Part shown: in pieces, positions 1 through 9,330 of the stretch
Layout of the letters: each line of letters starts with the position of its first letter
Position numbering within the stretch: the first letter of the stretch is position 1
Source: Eubacteriales bacterium
GTDB lineage: Bacteria > Bacillota > Clostridia > Peptostreptococcales > Anaerovoracaceae
Assembly: GCA_028706405.1 (NCBI GenBank)
Contig: JAQWBM010000003.1
Location: 1-64,000 of the forward strand
Direction: 5' to 3'
Length of the DNA stretch: 64,000 nucleotides
Program-made: the position numbers and the translations under genes
Notes under the pieces: model-generated
Seen by the model: only the letters and a program-made list of their open reading frames with translations
The model's database searches: none
What the model was told of the DNA's origin: nothing

Positions 1-126
1 CAGTATCTCTCTGCGGTAATAGTGGTTTTCTTCATCCTCATCAACAAATGGCGCAATTTCTTTCTCGGCAAAATTTCGAGCCATATCCTGTACCATTTTT
101 TGTTCTTCGCTTAATCCAAAATCCAT
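1..126 (-). CDS. Acyl-CoA dehydrogenase, N-terminal fragment (gene runs off the window)
   Basis: Only the first 42 codons lie inside the window; the rest is beyond base 1. The peptide begins MDFGLSEEQKMVQDMARNF and continues with AEKEIAPF. This is the usual first helix of FAD-dependent acyl-CoA dehydrogenases (butyryl-CoA dehydrogenase and relatives), which oxidise acyl-CoA to enoyl-CoA and pass electrons to an electron-transferring flavoprotein. The start is supported by GGGAGG a few bases upstream of the ATG. Substrate cannot be told from the fragment. An anaerobic amino-acid or butyrate-type fermenter would fit, but that is inference. Confidence 0.85.
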   Translation of the reverse strand, partial: MDFGLSEEQKMVQDMARNFAEKEIAPFVDEDEENHYYRREIL

Positions 127-455
127 TGTAGAACCTCCCACTAAATATTAATTGTTTGAAATCCCTCGTATCCGGCATTTATCTTATTCGACTTCGATGA
201 CCGCCAGTACTTGTTCTTCTTCTGATTATTTGGTCATTTTTTCATTCTATGGACCACACATTATAATTCGCAAGAAATATGCCATTGTGCTCTTAATTTA
301 GAATTTATCCGTCATAAAATTAATTTCAAGTATCCTATAGATGAATGTCCTTATTTAAATCTTCATTTTTCAATGCATACAGCAATAAAAAAATGCACAT
401 CCAGGAAAGGCTGAATTTTAGTTAATTCTTTTTTTAATATTTAAATGTTATCTTG

Positions 456-512
456 TTTACCGGACACGTTATCTGTTGGCTGTCCGGCAAACCGTACAGC
501 TGTACGGTTGCC
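456..512. repeat. Two adjacent palindromes in the acyl-CoA dehydrogenase/pyk gap
   Basis: The 437-base gap 127-563 holds no convincing gene. Its pyk-proximal end contains a hairpin with CCGGACA (460-466) facing TGTCCGG (481-487), extendable to GTTT/AAAC with one mismatch. It is followed at once by a perfect 20-base palindrome at 490-509 (AACCGTACAG joined to CTGTACGGTT). The palindrome has no loop, which is more like a dimeric repressor site than an RNA hairpin. It lies upstream of the acyl-CoA dehydrogenase gene, whose promoter should be in this gap. Function unknown. Confidence 0.6.
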
Positions 513-518
513 ATGCAC

Positions 519-561
519 TTTTTTATCGAATAGGCAATATTCTTTACTATTCGATAAAAAA
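519..561 (-). terminator. Hairpin directly after pyk
   Basis: A perfect 15-bp inverted repeat (519-533 against 547-561) has a 13-base loop and begins two bases after the pyk stop codon. The stem is AT-rich with A/T runs at its outer ends, so it could end transcription in either direction. It is the likely end of the pfkA-pyk transcript. Confidence 0.7.
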
Positions 562-563
562 TA

Positions 564-1991
564 TCATATTTCATTTCCAACTAAATGAACTCGAAGCATA
601 TTTGTCATACCGCCTATCCCTACAGGGGCTCCAGCTGTAATTACAACCAAATCGTTATCAGTTATAAAGCCTCTTTTTACGGCTCCGTTTACCGCTTCAT
701 AAAAAACTCCCTTCTCTGTCATTGCAGGCTCATATATGATAGGGGTTACGCCCCAGACCAGAGAAAGATGCCGAGCGACCTGCTCCGTAGATGTAAATGC
801 AAAAATCGGCGCTCTCGGCCTGAATTTTGAAACGACCTTAGCCGTGTACCCCGTAGCTGTTGGTGTAAGTATTGCGGCGGCCTTCAAGCCTTGAGCGCTG
901 GTACATGTTGCATATCCTATGGCATCAGTGATACTGTCTTCCTTCACCCTATTCCTTTCCCTCAAAAGACTGCCATAATTTAATGCAGCCTCAGTCGTTA
1001 AGGCAATATCGTTCATAATCCGGACAGTTTCAGATGGATATTTCCCTGCTGCTGTCTCACCGGAAAGCATGATCACATCTGTTCCATCAAAGATAGCATT
1101 GGCTACATCCGTTACTTCCGCTCTGGTAGGACGCGGGTTGCGGATCATGGAATCCATCATTTGGGTCGCAGTGATAACCGGTTTCCCTTCCAGGTTACAT
1201 AGCTTAATAATTTTCTTCTGAGTAAGCGGAACCTGCTCCGCAGGGATTTCTACTCCCAAATCACCTCTGGCTACCATTATTAAATCGGAAGCCGCGACTA
1301 TATCAAGGATATTATCGACACTCTCTTTATTTTCAATTTTAGCAATGATTTTAATATTTTCCCCGCCATTTTCATCTAAGAATGTCCTCATTTCCTCCAC
1401 GTCAGAGCCCTTTCTGACAAAGGATTCAGCAACAAAATCTATCTCTTCCCTTATCCCAAACAGGATATCCTGCTTATCTCTATCTGTAATAGCGGGAAGT
1501 CTCACCGCGACACCCGGTACGTTTATACTTTTACTATCCTTAATAATCCCGCTGTTATTTACAATACATATGATCTCACTACCCTTAATTTCATCGACTG
1601 TCATACCGATCAGCCCGTCATCAATCAAAATTCTGTCTCTCGGTTTCACATCCTCAATCAGTCCCCGATAGGAAACAGAGCACATTTCATTGCTGCCAAT
1701 CACCTCATCTGTAGTCAGAATGTATTTTTGCCCTTCAATTAGCTGAGTTTCCTTTTCAGCAAATTTACCTGTTCTGATTTCAGGTCCTTTTGTATCCAAA
1801 ATAATGGAAATCGGAAGCTTCAATTCTTCACGCAGTTCCTTCACTAAGTCCATCTTCCTCTTTTGTTCTTCATACGTCCCATGAGAAAAATTCAACCTTG
1901 CTCCGTTCATGCCATTCAGCATCATGGTTGTTAACACATTTCTGTCTTCTGAAGCAGGACCTATTGTACAGATAATCTTTGTCTTTTTCAT
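564..1991 (-). CDS. pyk: Pyruvate kinase
   Basis: Catalyses phosphoenolpyruvate + ADP to pyruvate + ATP, the last step of glycolysis, in the cytoplasm. The N-terminus (KTKIICTIGPASED) and the catalytic signature around MVARGDLGVEIP are typical. At about 475 residues this is the short form, without the extra C-terminal PEP-utiliser-like domain found in some Bacillus enzymes. The start was placed at the ATG at 1991 because GAGGAGG lies just upstream; the longer open frame to 2036 overlaps the end of pfkA and has no such site. It follows pfkA by 25 bases, so the two glycolytic control enzymes are probably co-transcribed. Confidence 0.96.
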   Translation of the reverse strand: MKKTKIICTIGPASEDRNVLTTMMLNGMNGARLNFSHGTYEEQKRKMDLVKELREELKLPISIILDTKGPEIRTGKFAEKETQLIEGQKYILTTDEVIGSNEMCSVSYRGLIEDVKPRDRILIDDGLIGMTVDEIKGSEIICIVNNSGIIKDSKSINVPGVAVRLPAITDRDKQDILFGIREEIDFVAESFVRKGSDVEEMRTFLDENGGENIKIIAKIENKESVDNILDIVAASDLIMVARGDLGVEIPAEQVPLTQKKIIKLCNLEGKPVITATQMMDSMIRNPRPTRAEVTDVANAIFDGTDVIMLSGETAAGKYPSETVRIMNDIALTTEAALNYGSLLRERNRVKEDSITDAIGYATCTSAQGLKAAAILTPTATGYTAKVVSKFRPRAPIFAFTSTEQVARHLSLVWGVTPIIYEPAMTEKGVFYEAVNGAVKRGFITDNDLVVITAGAPVGIGGMTNMLRVHLVGNEI

Positions 1992-2016
1992 AGCTTGCCT
2001 CCTCAAATAATCGGGT

Positions 2017-2979
2017 TCACGATATAATTTCTGCAAGTTCTATAATAGATTTATCATACGTTCTTTTCACTCCAATTGCTTCTTCAAGATCACAGGCAAC
2101 TATTTGCTCTCCCTGGATACCCACTGCTTTGCAGATTTTATCCTCCTCTAAAAAAAGCTCCGCCGCCTTGTAACCCATTCTGCTGGCCAGCATTCTGTCT
2201 CTTGCTGTGGGCGATCCGCCCCTTTGTATATGTCCCAGTATGACCAGCCTCATATCTAATCCTGTTCTTTCTACTATTGTATCTTTAAGAGCAGAGGAAG
2301 TAATTGCTGCGCCTTCTGCACAAATAACTATATTATGCTGTTTTCCTCTGTTCTTTCCTTGTATTAGTGTCTTGCATATCTTGTTGATATCTACCGTCTC
2401 CTCCGGAATAACAATTATCTCCGCTCCCCCTGTAAGACCGGCATACAGGGCAAGGGCTCCGCTGTGCCTGCCCATTACCTCTATCACCGTACCCCTTTCA
2501 TGGGAAGAGGATGTATCCCTTATATTGCCAATAGCGTACAGAACAGTATTTACCGCTGTATCAAAACCGATTGAATAATTCGTATATGACAGATCATTAT
2601 CGATAGTTCCCGGTAAAGCAACCACCTTTATTCCCGCTTTGGAAAGCTCAAGGCCTCCTCGGAACGATCCATCTCCGCCGATAATTACCAACCCTTCTAT
2701 TTCAAAGGTTTCCAGCATGTCCAATGCCCTTTGGAAACCCTCCGGAGTCATAAATCTATCGCTTCGTGCCGTCTTAAGCCAGGTGCCTCCGCGCTGCATG
2801 CTGTCGGAAACGGAACTCATCTCCAATTCATGAAAGTCACCGTTGATGAGCCCTTCAAAGCCTCTTCCTATGCCGTAAACACTCATTTTATGATAAAGCG
2901 CACCTCTTGTCACAGCGCGAATAGCCGCATTCATACCCGGTGCATCTCCTCCGCTTGTCAGTACTGCAATTTTTTTCAC
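2017..2979 (-). CDS. pfkA: ATP-dependent 6-phosphofructokinase
   Basis: Phosphorylates fructose 6-phosphate to the 1,6-bisphosphate with ATP. The 320-residue length is that of the bacterial PfkA family. Diagnostic motifs are LTSGGDAPGMNAAIR at the N-terminus, GGDGSFRGG (nucleotide site) and PGTIDND (catalytic aspartate). The start codon is GTG, preceded by AGGAGG. It lies between dnaE and pyk on the same strand; the dnaE-pfkA-pyk order is common in Firmicutes. An 85-base gap separates it from dnaE and may hold a promoter. Confidence 0.97.
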   Translation of the reverse strand: MKKIAVLTSGGDAPGMNAAIRAVTRGALYHKMSVYGIGRGFEGLINGDFHELEMSSVSDSMQRGGTWLKTARSDRFMTPEGFQRALDMLETFEIEGLVIIGGDGSFRGGLELSKAGIKVVALPGTIDNDLSYTNYSIGFDTAVNTVLYAIGNIRDTSSSHERGTVIEVMGRHSGALALYAGLTGGAEIIVIPEETVDINKICKTLIQGKNRGKQHNIVICAEGAAITSSALKDTIVERTGLDMRLVILGHIQRGGSPTARDRMLASRMGYKAAELFLEEDKICKAVGIQGEQIVACDLEEAIGVKRTYDKSIIELAEIIS

Positions 2980-3064
2980 GGTTATTGCCTCCTATTGATT
3001 AAGGGAAGCGGTCATTATAACCTTTTCCCGGTCACTTATATAAATTATATCATATTTTACTATA

Positions 3065-6000
3065 TCACCCAATATTCTCTTCTCCTATCAGATTTGATAT
3101 TTTTTGAATAAAGCTGTCGCATGGGTCGCACCAAAGATCAGATTTTGTTCTATATTTTTTGTTTGTTGCGGCAGCGGTTATGATAACGGGGGTTTCCCCT
3201 TTATGTTCTGTTATTATGTTTTTAATTTCCTTCAGACACTTAGTTTCTTCAAATTCCTTTGGAATAGTGAGCCTGACTGTTCCGTTGACAGATATTACAC
3301 CAAAAGCATGGATATCGAAAATTTTGTCAGCCAAGAGCTTCGGTTCTTCATCTTCCTTAAAGCTGATCGTACCTCTGACAACAATAACGGCGTCATTTTT
3401 TAACAGGTTGAAAGCTCTTTCATAAACATTTGGAAATACGATCACCTCCGTGGCGCCAAAAAGATCTTCCATTTGAACAAACGCCATCATCTTATTCTTT
3501 TTTGTCAGTAACGTCTTTTTAGCGTTGATCATTCCAGCCATAGTAACCATCATTCCATCCTGAATGTCACTATTTTCTCCTGCAAGGGCAAGCTTATCTG
3601 ATGTAATAGTCGATATACCGGCTATCTTTTCCTCATAATCTGCCAAAGGGTGTCCCGTCAGATAAATACCCAGCATCTCTTTTTCCATAGCCATGAGCAA
3701 ATCCTTTGAGAAATTCGTCACATCTGGCATTTTCCCCGACATGCCTGTACGATCCATACTGTCAGCATTCATCTGGAACAGGGAAATCTGTCCTTCGAGA
3801 TTCTTTCTGGAATTGTTTTGAGCGGATTCGATCAGACTTTCATATACTGCCAGATGCTGCGCCCTGTTTTCATTGAGGCAATCAAAGGCGCCGGCCTTAA
3901 TAAGGCTTTCTATAGCCTTTTTATTTACTTCATGAATGTCAATGTTGTTTATGAACTGGAAAATATCATTTGGGATACCTTTCTCTTCTCTGGCTTTTAC
4001 AATAGCATCGATAACTCCCTCCCCCACATTTTTTACACCAAGAAGTCCAAATCTGATTTTACCATCCTTAACAGTGAATTTCTTATAGCTTTCATTAATA
4101 TCAGGAGGAAGCACTTCGATACCCATCTCCCTGCAATTACGGATATATTTGGATATTTGTGAAGATTCACCCATAACGCTTGTCATAAGCGCAGACATAA
4201 ATTCAACCGGATAATGGGTTTTCAGATATGCCGTCTGATATGCAATCATAGCGTAGGCTGCGGCATGGGATTTATTAAAGGCATATTCTGCAAAGCTTAT
4301 CATCTGGTTGTAGATTTCCCTGGCAGCCTTCTCCGGGATGCCGTTTCTTACACAGCCTTTGATTTCGATACTGCCACCCTTGCCTTCCTTTCCATATATA
4401 AAGTATTCCTGCTCCTCAAGCATTACATCCTTTTTTTTCTTGCTCATTGCTCTTCTGACAAGGTCGCTTCTCCCATAAGTATAGCCAGCCAGATCTCTGA
4501 CGATCTTCATGACCTGCTCTTGGTATATAAGACAGCCATATGTAACGGATAGGATTGGCATAAGGCTTTTATCGATATATTCTATACCTTCATGGTTCTT
4601 TTTATTCTCTATGTAGGTGGGGATAGACGCCATAGGTCCCGGACGGTAGAGCGCGTTTGCTGCCACAATATCTTCAAAGCAGTCCGGCTTGAGATTTTTA
4701 AGAAATTGAGTCATGCCCGCGCTTTCAAGTTGAAATATTCCCTGAGTATTTCCGTTGCCAATCAGCTCGAAGGTAGCTGGATCATCATATGTCATCCCCG
4801 AAAGATTGAGCTTCACGCCCTTGTTCTTTTTCATCAGCTCAAGGGCATCGCGTATCAGCGTCAAGGTCCTGAGTCCGAGAAAATCCATTTTCAATAGACC
4901 GAGCTCTTCAATAGTGCCCATAGGAAACTGTGTACTGATCCCTTTGTCCGCCAGATAAAGGGGTACATATTCATATATGCTTTCCTTTGAGATTACAACC
5001 CCCGCCGCATGTGTGGAAGCATGTCTCGGCATACCCTCCAAAGCCCTTGCGGTGTCCAGAAGTTCTCTTACCCGTCTGTCATTTTCATAGGATATCCTAA
5101 GCTCCTGGTTCATTTCCAGCGCTTTATCTATGGTCATCATCAAATCGGAGGGAATCGCTTTGGCTATAGAATCTACTTCACTGTAGCTCATATTCATAGC
5201 CCTGCCTACATCCCTCACTGCGGCCTTTGCTTTCATTGTGCCGAAGGTTATTATCTGAGCGACTTTGTCAGCGCCGTATTTTTCTATCACATAGTCTATT
5301 ACCTCTTGACGGCGTTCATAGCAAAAATCTATATCTATATCAGGCATACTGATTCTTTCAGGGTTTAAAAAACGTTCAAAGATAAGACCGTGCTTAATAG
5401 GATCAATATCAGTAATATTCAAAACATATGCTGCAATACTCCCCGCAGCGGAACCCCTTCCCGGTCCTACCATAATTTCATTTTTTTTCGCATAGTTGAT
5501 AAAATCCCATACTATAAGAAAATATTCAACATAGCCCATAGCTATTATGGTGTCCAGCTCATATGAAAGCCTCTCTTGCAGCTCAGTTGTAACAACACCA
5601 TATCTGTCTCTAATACCCTCATCACAAAGCTCACGAAGATAGGCTTCATTTGTTTTTCCTTCCGGTGATTTATATTCGGGCAGGTGTATCTCACCAAATT
5701 GCAACTCAACATTACAGCGATCAGCAATTTTTTTCGTGTTCTCTACAGCCTCCGGAATATCCGCAAAAATCTGTTCCATTTCGCGCTCTGATTTCAGATA
5801 GAATTGGTCGTTGGGGAAACGCATTCTGTTTTCATCATCCACAGTCTTTAAAGTCTGGATGCAAAGAAGCACATCATGTGCGGCGGCATCCTTCTGTTTC
5901 ACATAATGAACATCATTGGTCGCCGCAAACGGTATTCCTGTTTCCTCGCGGAGCCGCTTCATACCCGGCAGAATCAGCAGTTCCTCCTCCAGGCCCTGGT

Positions 6001-6526
6001 CCTGAAGCTCCAAATAAAAATTGTCCTCTCCAAAGATATCCAAAAGAGTCAGCGCTTCCTTTTTTGCGCCCTCGTAATCACGGTTTAAAAGCTTCCACTG
6101 TATCTCACCTGCAAGGCATGCGCTCAATGCAATCAAGCCTTCACTGTATTTTCTAAGCAAGTCGTGATCTACTCTCGGTTTATAATAAAAACCATCCGTA
6201 TATCCGGCGGACACTATCTTCATAAGATTTTTATAACCGGTATTATTTTTGGCCAGCAGCACAAGATGACCTTGGCGCTTATCCTTTTCCGAGTCCTTGT
6301 CCGTCATGCGCCTTGCGGCAGTGTAGACTTCACAACCGAGGATAGGTTTGATGCCATTCTTTTTTGCTTCTTTATAAAAGTCGATGACACCGAACATTGC
6401 GCCGTGATCTGTTATGGCGACAGCTTCCATCCCGAGCTCCTTGACCTCTGCTATCAAATCCTTGATTCTTGCGGCTCCGTCAAGAAGGCTGTATTCCGTA
6501 TGTACATGAAGATGAGTAAAAGTCAT
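3065..6526 (-). CDS. dnaE: DNA polymerase III alpha subunit, DnaE type
   Basis: Replicative polymerase subunit of about 1153 residues. The N-terminal PHP domain is marked by HLHVHTEYSLLDGAARI, and the C-family polymerase active site by PDIDIDF with GPGRGSAAGS upstream. A helix-hairpin-helix/OB-fold C-terminal region follows. In Firmicutes DnaE usually works beside a PolC enzyme. The start was set at the ATG at 6526, where the PHP motif begins and AAGGAA sits upstream. The longer open frame reaching 6847 runs antisense through the neighbouring cwlJ-like gene and is not coding. Confidence 0.96.
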   Translation of the reverse strand: MTFTHLHVHTEYSLLDGAARIKDLIAEVKELGMEAVAITDHGAMFGVIDFYKEAKKNGIKPILGCEVYTAARRMTDKDSEKDKRQGHLVLLAKNNTGYKNLMKIVSAGYTDGFYYKPRVDHDLLRKYSEGLIALSACLAGEIQWKLLNRDYEGAKKEALTLLDIFGEDNFYLELQDQGLEEELLILPGMKRLREETGIPFAATNDVHYVKQKDAAAHDVLLCIQTLKTVDDENRMRFPNDQFYLKSEREMEQIFADIPEAVENTKKIADRCNVELQFGEIHLPEYKSPEGKTNEAYLRELCDEGIRDRYGVVTTELQERLSYELDTIIAMGYVEYFLIVWDFINYAKKNEIMVGPGRGSAAGSIAAYVLNITDIDPIKHGLIFERFLNPERISMPDIDIDFCYERRQEVIDYVIEKYGADKVAQIITFGTMKAKAAVRDVGRAMNMSYSEVDSIAKAIPSDLMMTIDKALEMNQELRISYENDRRVRELLDTARALEGMPRHASTHAAGVVISKESIYEYVPLYLADKGISTQFPMGTIEELGLLKMDFLGLRTLTLIRDALELMKKNKGVKLNLSGMTYDDPATFELIGNGNTQGIFQLESAGMTQFLKNLKPDCFEDIVAANALYRPGPMASIPTYIENKKNHEGIEYIDKSLMPILSVTYGCLIYQEQVMKIVRDLAGYTYGRSDLVRRAMSKKKKDVMLEEQEYFIYGKEGKGGSIEIKGCVRNGIPEKAAREIYNQMISFAEYAFNKSHAAAYAMIAYQTAYLKTHYPVEFMSALMTSVMGESSQISKYIRNCREMGIEVLPPDINESYKKFTVKDGKIRFGLLGVKNVGEGVIDAIVKAREEKGIPNDIFQFINNIDIHEVNKKAIESLIKAGAFDCLNENRAQHLAVYESLIESAQNNSRKNLEGQISLFQMNADSMDRTGMSGKMPDVTNFSKDLLMAMEKEMLGIYLTGHPLADYEEKIAGISTITSDKLALAGENSDIQDGMMVTMAGMINAKKTLLTKKNKMMAFVQMEDLFGATEVIVFPNVYERAFNLLKNDAVIVVRGTISFKEDEEPKLLADKIFDIHAFGVISVNGTVRLTIPKEFEETKCLKEIKNIITEHKGETPVIITAAATNKKYRTKSDLWCDPCDSFIQKISNLIGEENIG

Positions 6527-6703
6527 TTGTATTCCTTTTTCCGATTTCTGAAGTTGGGTGTGTGGGGATATATTTGCTTCGTTATATTTTATCATATAAT
6601 TTCGGTGACGTGTATAATTAAGGCAGGGAATTTTTGTGTTATTTGTGTTAAATAACACCTTTGAATTTTGAGAATAATCAATTATCACATTATCAGCCAT
6701 TTG

Positions 6704-6712
6704 CATATAATA
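6704..6712 (+). promoter_or_regulatory. Possible mother-cell sporulation promoter (-10 like sigma-E/K)
   Basis: CATATAATA matches the CATAnnnTA pattern of sigma-E/sigma-K -10 elements and lies 29 bases before the ATG of the CwlJ-like gene. I did not identify a convincing matching -35 element. The assignment rests on the motif plus the expectation that a coat-associated germination hydrolase is made in the mother cell. Confidence 0.4.
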
Positions 6713-6740
6713 AACTACAATTAATTCCGAGGTGACGCCT

Positions 6741-7193
6741 ATGCCTTTTAGCCAATTTGATACAAGAGAACTCTTTGCGCGGCTCATACAATGCGAAGCC
6801 GGAGGAGAGGGTGAGAATGGAATGAAAGCAGTTGCAACTGTGATCATGAACCGTGCGACTATTCCTTACGGAGAATTTTCAAGGATCAGTCAAGGAGGAA
6901 ATGTGAGGAACATAATTGAGCAGGAAAAGCAGTTTGTATGCATGCAAACTTCGATTGGAGGTATTTATAATCCACAGAATGTAATAAATATGAATCCGAC
7001 TGATGAGCATTTTGCCATTGTAGACTGGGCAATTGCAGGAGGCAGATTGCTTGGAGTAGATCATTCTTTGTTTTTCTTTAATCCATACAGCCCTCAATGC
7101 CCTCCATATTTTCCCACTAATGTTGGTGTGATCCATAATAGAGTTGGTGATCATTGCTTTTATATACCAACCCAATATTATCCAAGTACTTAA
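6741..7193 (+). CDS. cwlJ: Spore cortex-lytic hydrolase, SleB/CwlJ family (CwlJ-like)
   Basis: A 150-residue protein consisting only of the Hydrolase_2 (SleB/CwlJ catalytic) domain. It shows LFARLIQCEAGGEGENG with the catalytic-type glutamate, VIMNRA, and an aromatic C-terminal stretch. It has no signal peptide and no peptidoglycan-binding repeats, which separates CwlJ from SleB. CwlJ degrades cortex peptidoglycan during germination and depends on GerQ for its place in the coat; here a GerQ-like gene follows directly. GAGGTG precedes the chosen ATG. Confidence 0.85.
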   Translation: MPFSQFDTRELFARLIQCEAGGEGENGMKAVATVIMNRATIPYGEFSRISQGGNVRNIIEQEKQFVCMQTSIGGIYNPQNVINMNPTDEHFAIVDWAIAGGRLLGVDHSLFFFNPYSPQCPPYFPTNVGVIHNRVGDHCFYIPTQYYPST

Positions 7194-7211
7194 CAGAAAG
7201 GAAATAGATTG

Positions 7212-7751
7212 ATGTATGATTGTAATTTAATTAAATCCAGAGCCCAGAAAATACAGGAATCTCAATTGCCTGAAGCACCAGCGCCTCCTACAGCACGGAG
7301 CTTACAGCCTGAACAGCCTGAAGCTGTATTCACTTGTCCATTAAACCCTCTGAGACCAAAAACATTACTGCCGTCAAGAACATTCAGTGTACCTTCTAAT
7401 CCGCTTCTGCCACCAGAATATGCAGATATACTTGATTACGAAAGCTTACAATATATGAATGGCTTTTTGAGAACGCAGATAGGTTCATATTTAGAGGTGG
7501 ATTTTTTAATAGGCTCGACAAACTTAGTAAAACATTATGGCATACTTAAAGGAATCGGCTTAAACTATATCTTACTTAAAGATCCTATAGCAGAGACGGA
7601 TCTTGCCTGTGATTTCCATACAATAAAGTTCATTAAGGTACTGACCCCATTCAATGAGGCGGCGGATGCGCTGGAACAGTTCCATAATGGCCGCCGGAAG
7701 CAGCTTAACTCAAATCAGCCTGAGAAAGTTAGGTTAGATCTTAAAATTTAG
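7212..7751 (+). CDS. gerQ: GerQ-like spore coat protein
   Basis: A 179-residue protein with a proline-rich N-terminal half (about residues 15-75) and a C-terminal globular part of about 75 residues. The C-terminal part follows the GerQ (YwdL) pattern: a helix, then FLRTQIGSYLEVDF, then GILKGIGLNYILLKDP and a final TIKFIKVL strand. GerQ anchors CwlJ in the coat, and the gene begins 18 bases after the cwlJ-like stop, so the pair is probably one operon. The ATG at 7212 is preceded by AAAGGA; a TTG one codon earlier is also possible. Resemblance is by pattern, not alignment. Confidence 0.65.
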   Translation: MYDCNLIKSRAQKIQESQLPEAPAPPTARSLQPEQPEAVFTCPLNPLRPKTLLPSRTFSVPSNPLLPPEYADILDYESLQYMNGFLRTQIGSYLEVDFLIGSTNLVKHYGILKGIGLNYILLKDPIAETDLACDFHTIKFIKVLTPFNEAADALEQFHNGRRKQLNSNQPEKVRLDLKI

Positions 7752-7780
7752 GAAGGAAATCCAAAACAAAGGGTGGCAAG

Positions 7781-7801
7781 GTGACAATACACCCCCGTCA
7801 C
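7781..7801. repeat. Short copy of a dispersed hairpin repeat, possible terminator
   Basis: GTGAC (7781-7785) faces GTCAC (7797-7801), enclosing ACACCCCC, and is followed by a run of T. It lies between the convergent gerQ-like and spoVAF-like genes and overlaps the latter's stop codon. The sequence is related to the elements at 9296-9321 and 62453-62526. Confidence 0.5.
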
Positions 7802-9207
7802 TCTTTTTTGGATTTTCTGGTTCTGAACAGCAGCTTTCGTAAAGTTTCCCAATCGAAAGGCATTAAGGGATACAAATAGCTGTCACCCACAATATTTTTT
7901 GTTCTTATTAGAATAATGAAGTTGATTATTAGTGTTATAATTGCACCCCATATGCCGAAAACCGCTACACCTATAAGCATAAAAACTCTCATGAATTTTA
8001 AGGCATAGCCCAGTTCAATGCTAGGCTGAGTAAAACCCGCAAGGGCCAAAGCTGCCATGCATAAAATAGTCTGAGGAATAAACCATCCGGAGTCTACTGC
8101 AAATTGGCCCAGGATCAAAGCGCCTATTACTGACAGGGACATCCCCATGGAAGTGGGTGTATTTAGAGAAGCAAGCTTAAGAGCATCTATGGCAAATTCC
8201 AGCAGTATAAATTGTGCAAACAAAGGGATAGAATACCCTTCATCGGGGATAAAAAATTCAAGCCTTGGATGGAGAGGCAATTCAGATTCTGCAAAGAGCA
8301 GATAGAGAGGGGTAAGAAATACTACCGCAATCATGTTGAATACTCTCAAAAACCTTAAATAATTGCCGGTCAACAGAGGGAAATAATAATCATCCGTGTC
8401 CTGTACGAAATCAAAGATACTGGTCGGAATCATGATTGCCGTGGGGCTATTGTCAACCAGCACCACCAGCTTTCCTTCTGTTAGATGGGCGGCTACAACA
8501 TCCGGTCTTTGTGTGTATCTTACCTTTGGGAAGGGGTTGAGCCAATGTGATTTTTCCATGGCTTCCACAAGGCTCTGATCTCCTACCGTCAGAGTATCCT
8601 GCCATATTTTGCTGATCTTATCCCGAACCTTTGCCAATGTTTTTTCATCCGCCAATCCTCTCATGTAGCCAATGCTTACATCTGTCTTCGATGTAGTTCC
8701 TACTGTGTACATTTCAAAGATCAGTCTCGGATCACGGATTCTTCTGCGTATCATTGCCGTATTGAACAATATAGTTTCAACAAAGCCGTCCTTTGACCCC
8801 CTGAGTGATTTTTCCTTTTCCGGTTCCTCGATACTTCTGACAGGGTACGTTCTCAGGTCCATGATAATGGCCTCTTCATAGCCATCGATGATTATTACGG
8901 TCAATCCGGACAGTAATGACTGTATCATTTTATCCGTATTTTTTACTATTGTTGCTTGCATATAGGGAAGATGATGTTTTATAAAATCAGTCGCGTTCTT
9001 CCTTTTTTCCATTTCATTTTTTGTGATTTGAAACAAAACAGAAAAAATTCTTTCCATGATCTCCGACTTGATAAAGCCTTCCACATAGTAAAAATAAACT
9101 TCCTTTTCTCCAATCAGAACATTTCTTTCTCCAACATCAAAGCTATGCCCGATAGATAAAGTATTTCTGAAAAAATTCACATACTCATCGAATTTATTCT
9201 TTTTCAT
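7798..9207 (-). CDS. spoVAF: GerA-family spore membrane protein, SpoVAF-like
   Basis: A 469-residue protein with an N-terminal cytosolic domain of about 280 residues and several membrane segments between about residues 285 and 440, the GerXA architecture. The stretch EEPEKEKSLRGSKDGFVE followed by NTAMIRRRIRDP is the family signature, and the moderate length suits SpoVAF better than a full germinant-receptor A subunit. No GerB or GerC partner is adjacent, which also favours SpoVAF. SpoVAF acts with the SpoVA channel in the inner spore membrane. AGGGAGAT precedes the start. It converges on the cwlJ-gerQ pair. Confidence 0.75.
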   Translation of the reverse strand: MKKNKFDEYVNFFRNTLSIGHSFDVGERNVLIGEKEVYFYYVEGFIKSEIMERIFSVLFQITKNEMEKRKNATDFIKHHLPYMQATIVKNTDKMIQSLLSGLTVIIIDGYEEAIIMDLRTYPVRSIEEPEKEKSLRGSKDGFVETILFNTAMIRRRIRDPRLIFEMYTVGTTSKTDVSIGYMRGLADEKTLAKVRDKISKIWQDTLTVGDQSLVEAMEKSHWLNPFPKVRYTQRPDVVAAHLTEGKLVVLVDNSPTAIMIPTSIFDFVQDTDDYYFPLLTGNYLRFLRVFNMIAVVFLTPLYLLFAESELPLHPRLEFFIPDEGYSIPLFAQFILLEFAIDALKLASLNTPTSMGMSLSVIGALILGQFAVDSGWFIPQTILCMAALALAGFTQPSIELGYALKFMRVFMLIGVAVFGIWGAIITLIINFIILIRTKNIVGDSYLYPLMPFDWETLRKLLFRTRKSKKE

Positions 9208-9295
9208 CTCTAATCTCCCTTTGCGCTCATGGTTTCTAACTATTTTTTACCAAAGGGAGACATTTTATTCTTTATTTGAGAAAGGAACGAGAATG

Positions 9296-9321
9296 CTGAC
9301 AAGGGGACGGGTGTATTGGCG
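9296..9321. repeat. Copy of dispersed repeat (GGGGACGGGTGTATTGGC)
   Basis: This single-arm copy matches the right arm of the hairpin at 62502-62526 when reverse-complemented, differing at only a few positions. It lies between the start of spoVAF and the end of pyrE. Confidence 0.6.
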
Positions 9322-9330
9322 CCTTTTCAT

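Noticed and set aside
6527..6847. N-terminal extension of dnaE
   Set aside because: The open frame continues upstream, but the PHP domain begins at the ATG at 6526 with a ribosome site, and the extension is antisense to the cwlJ-like gene.
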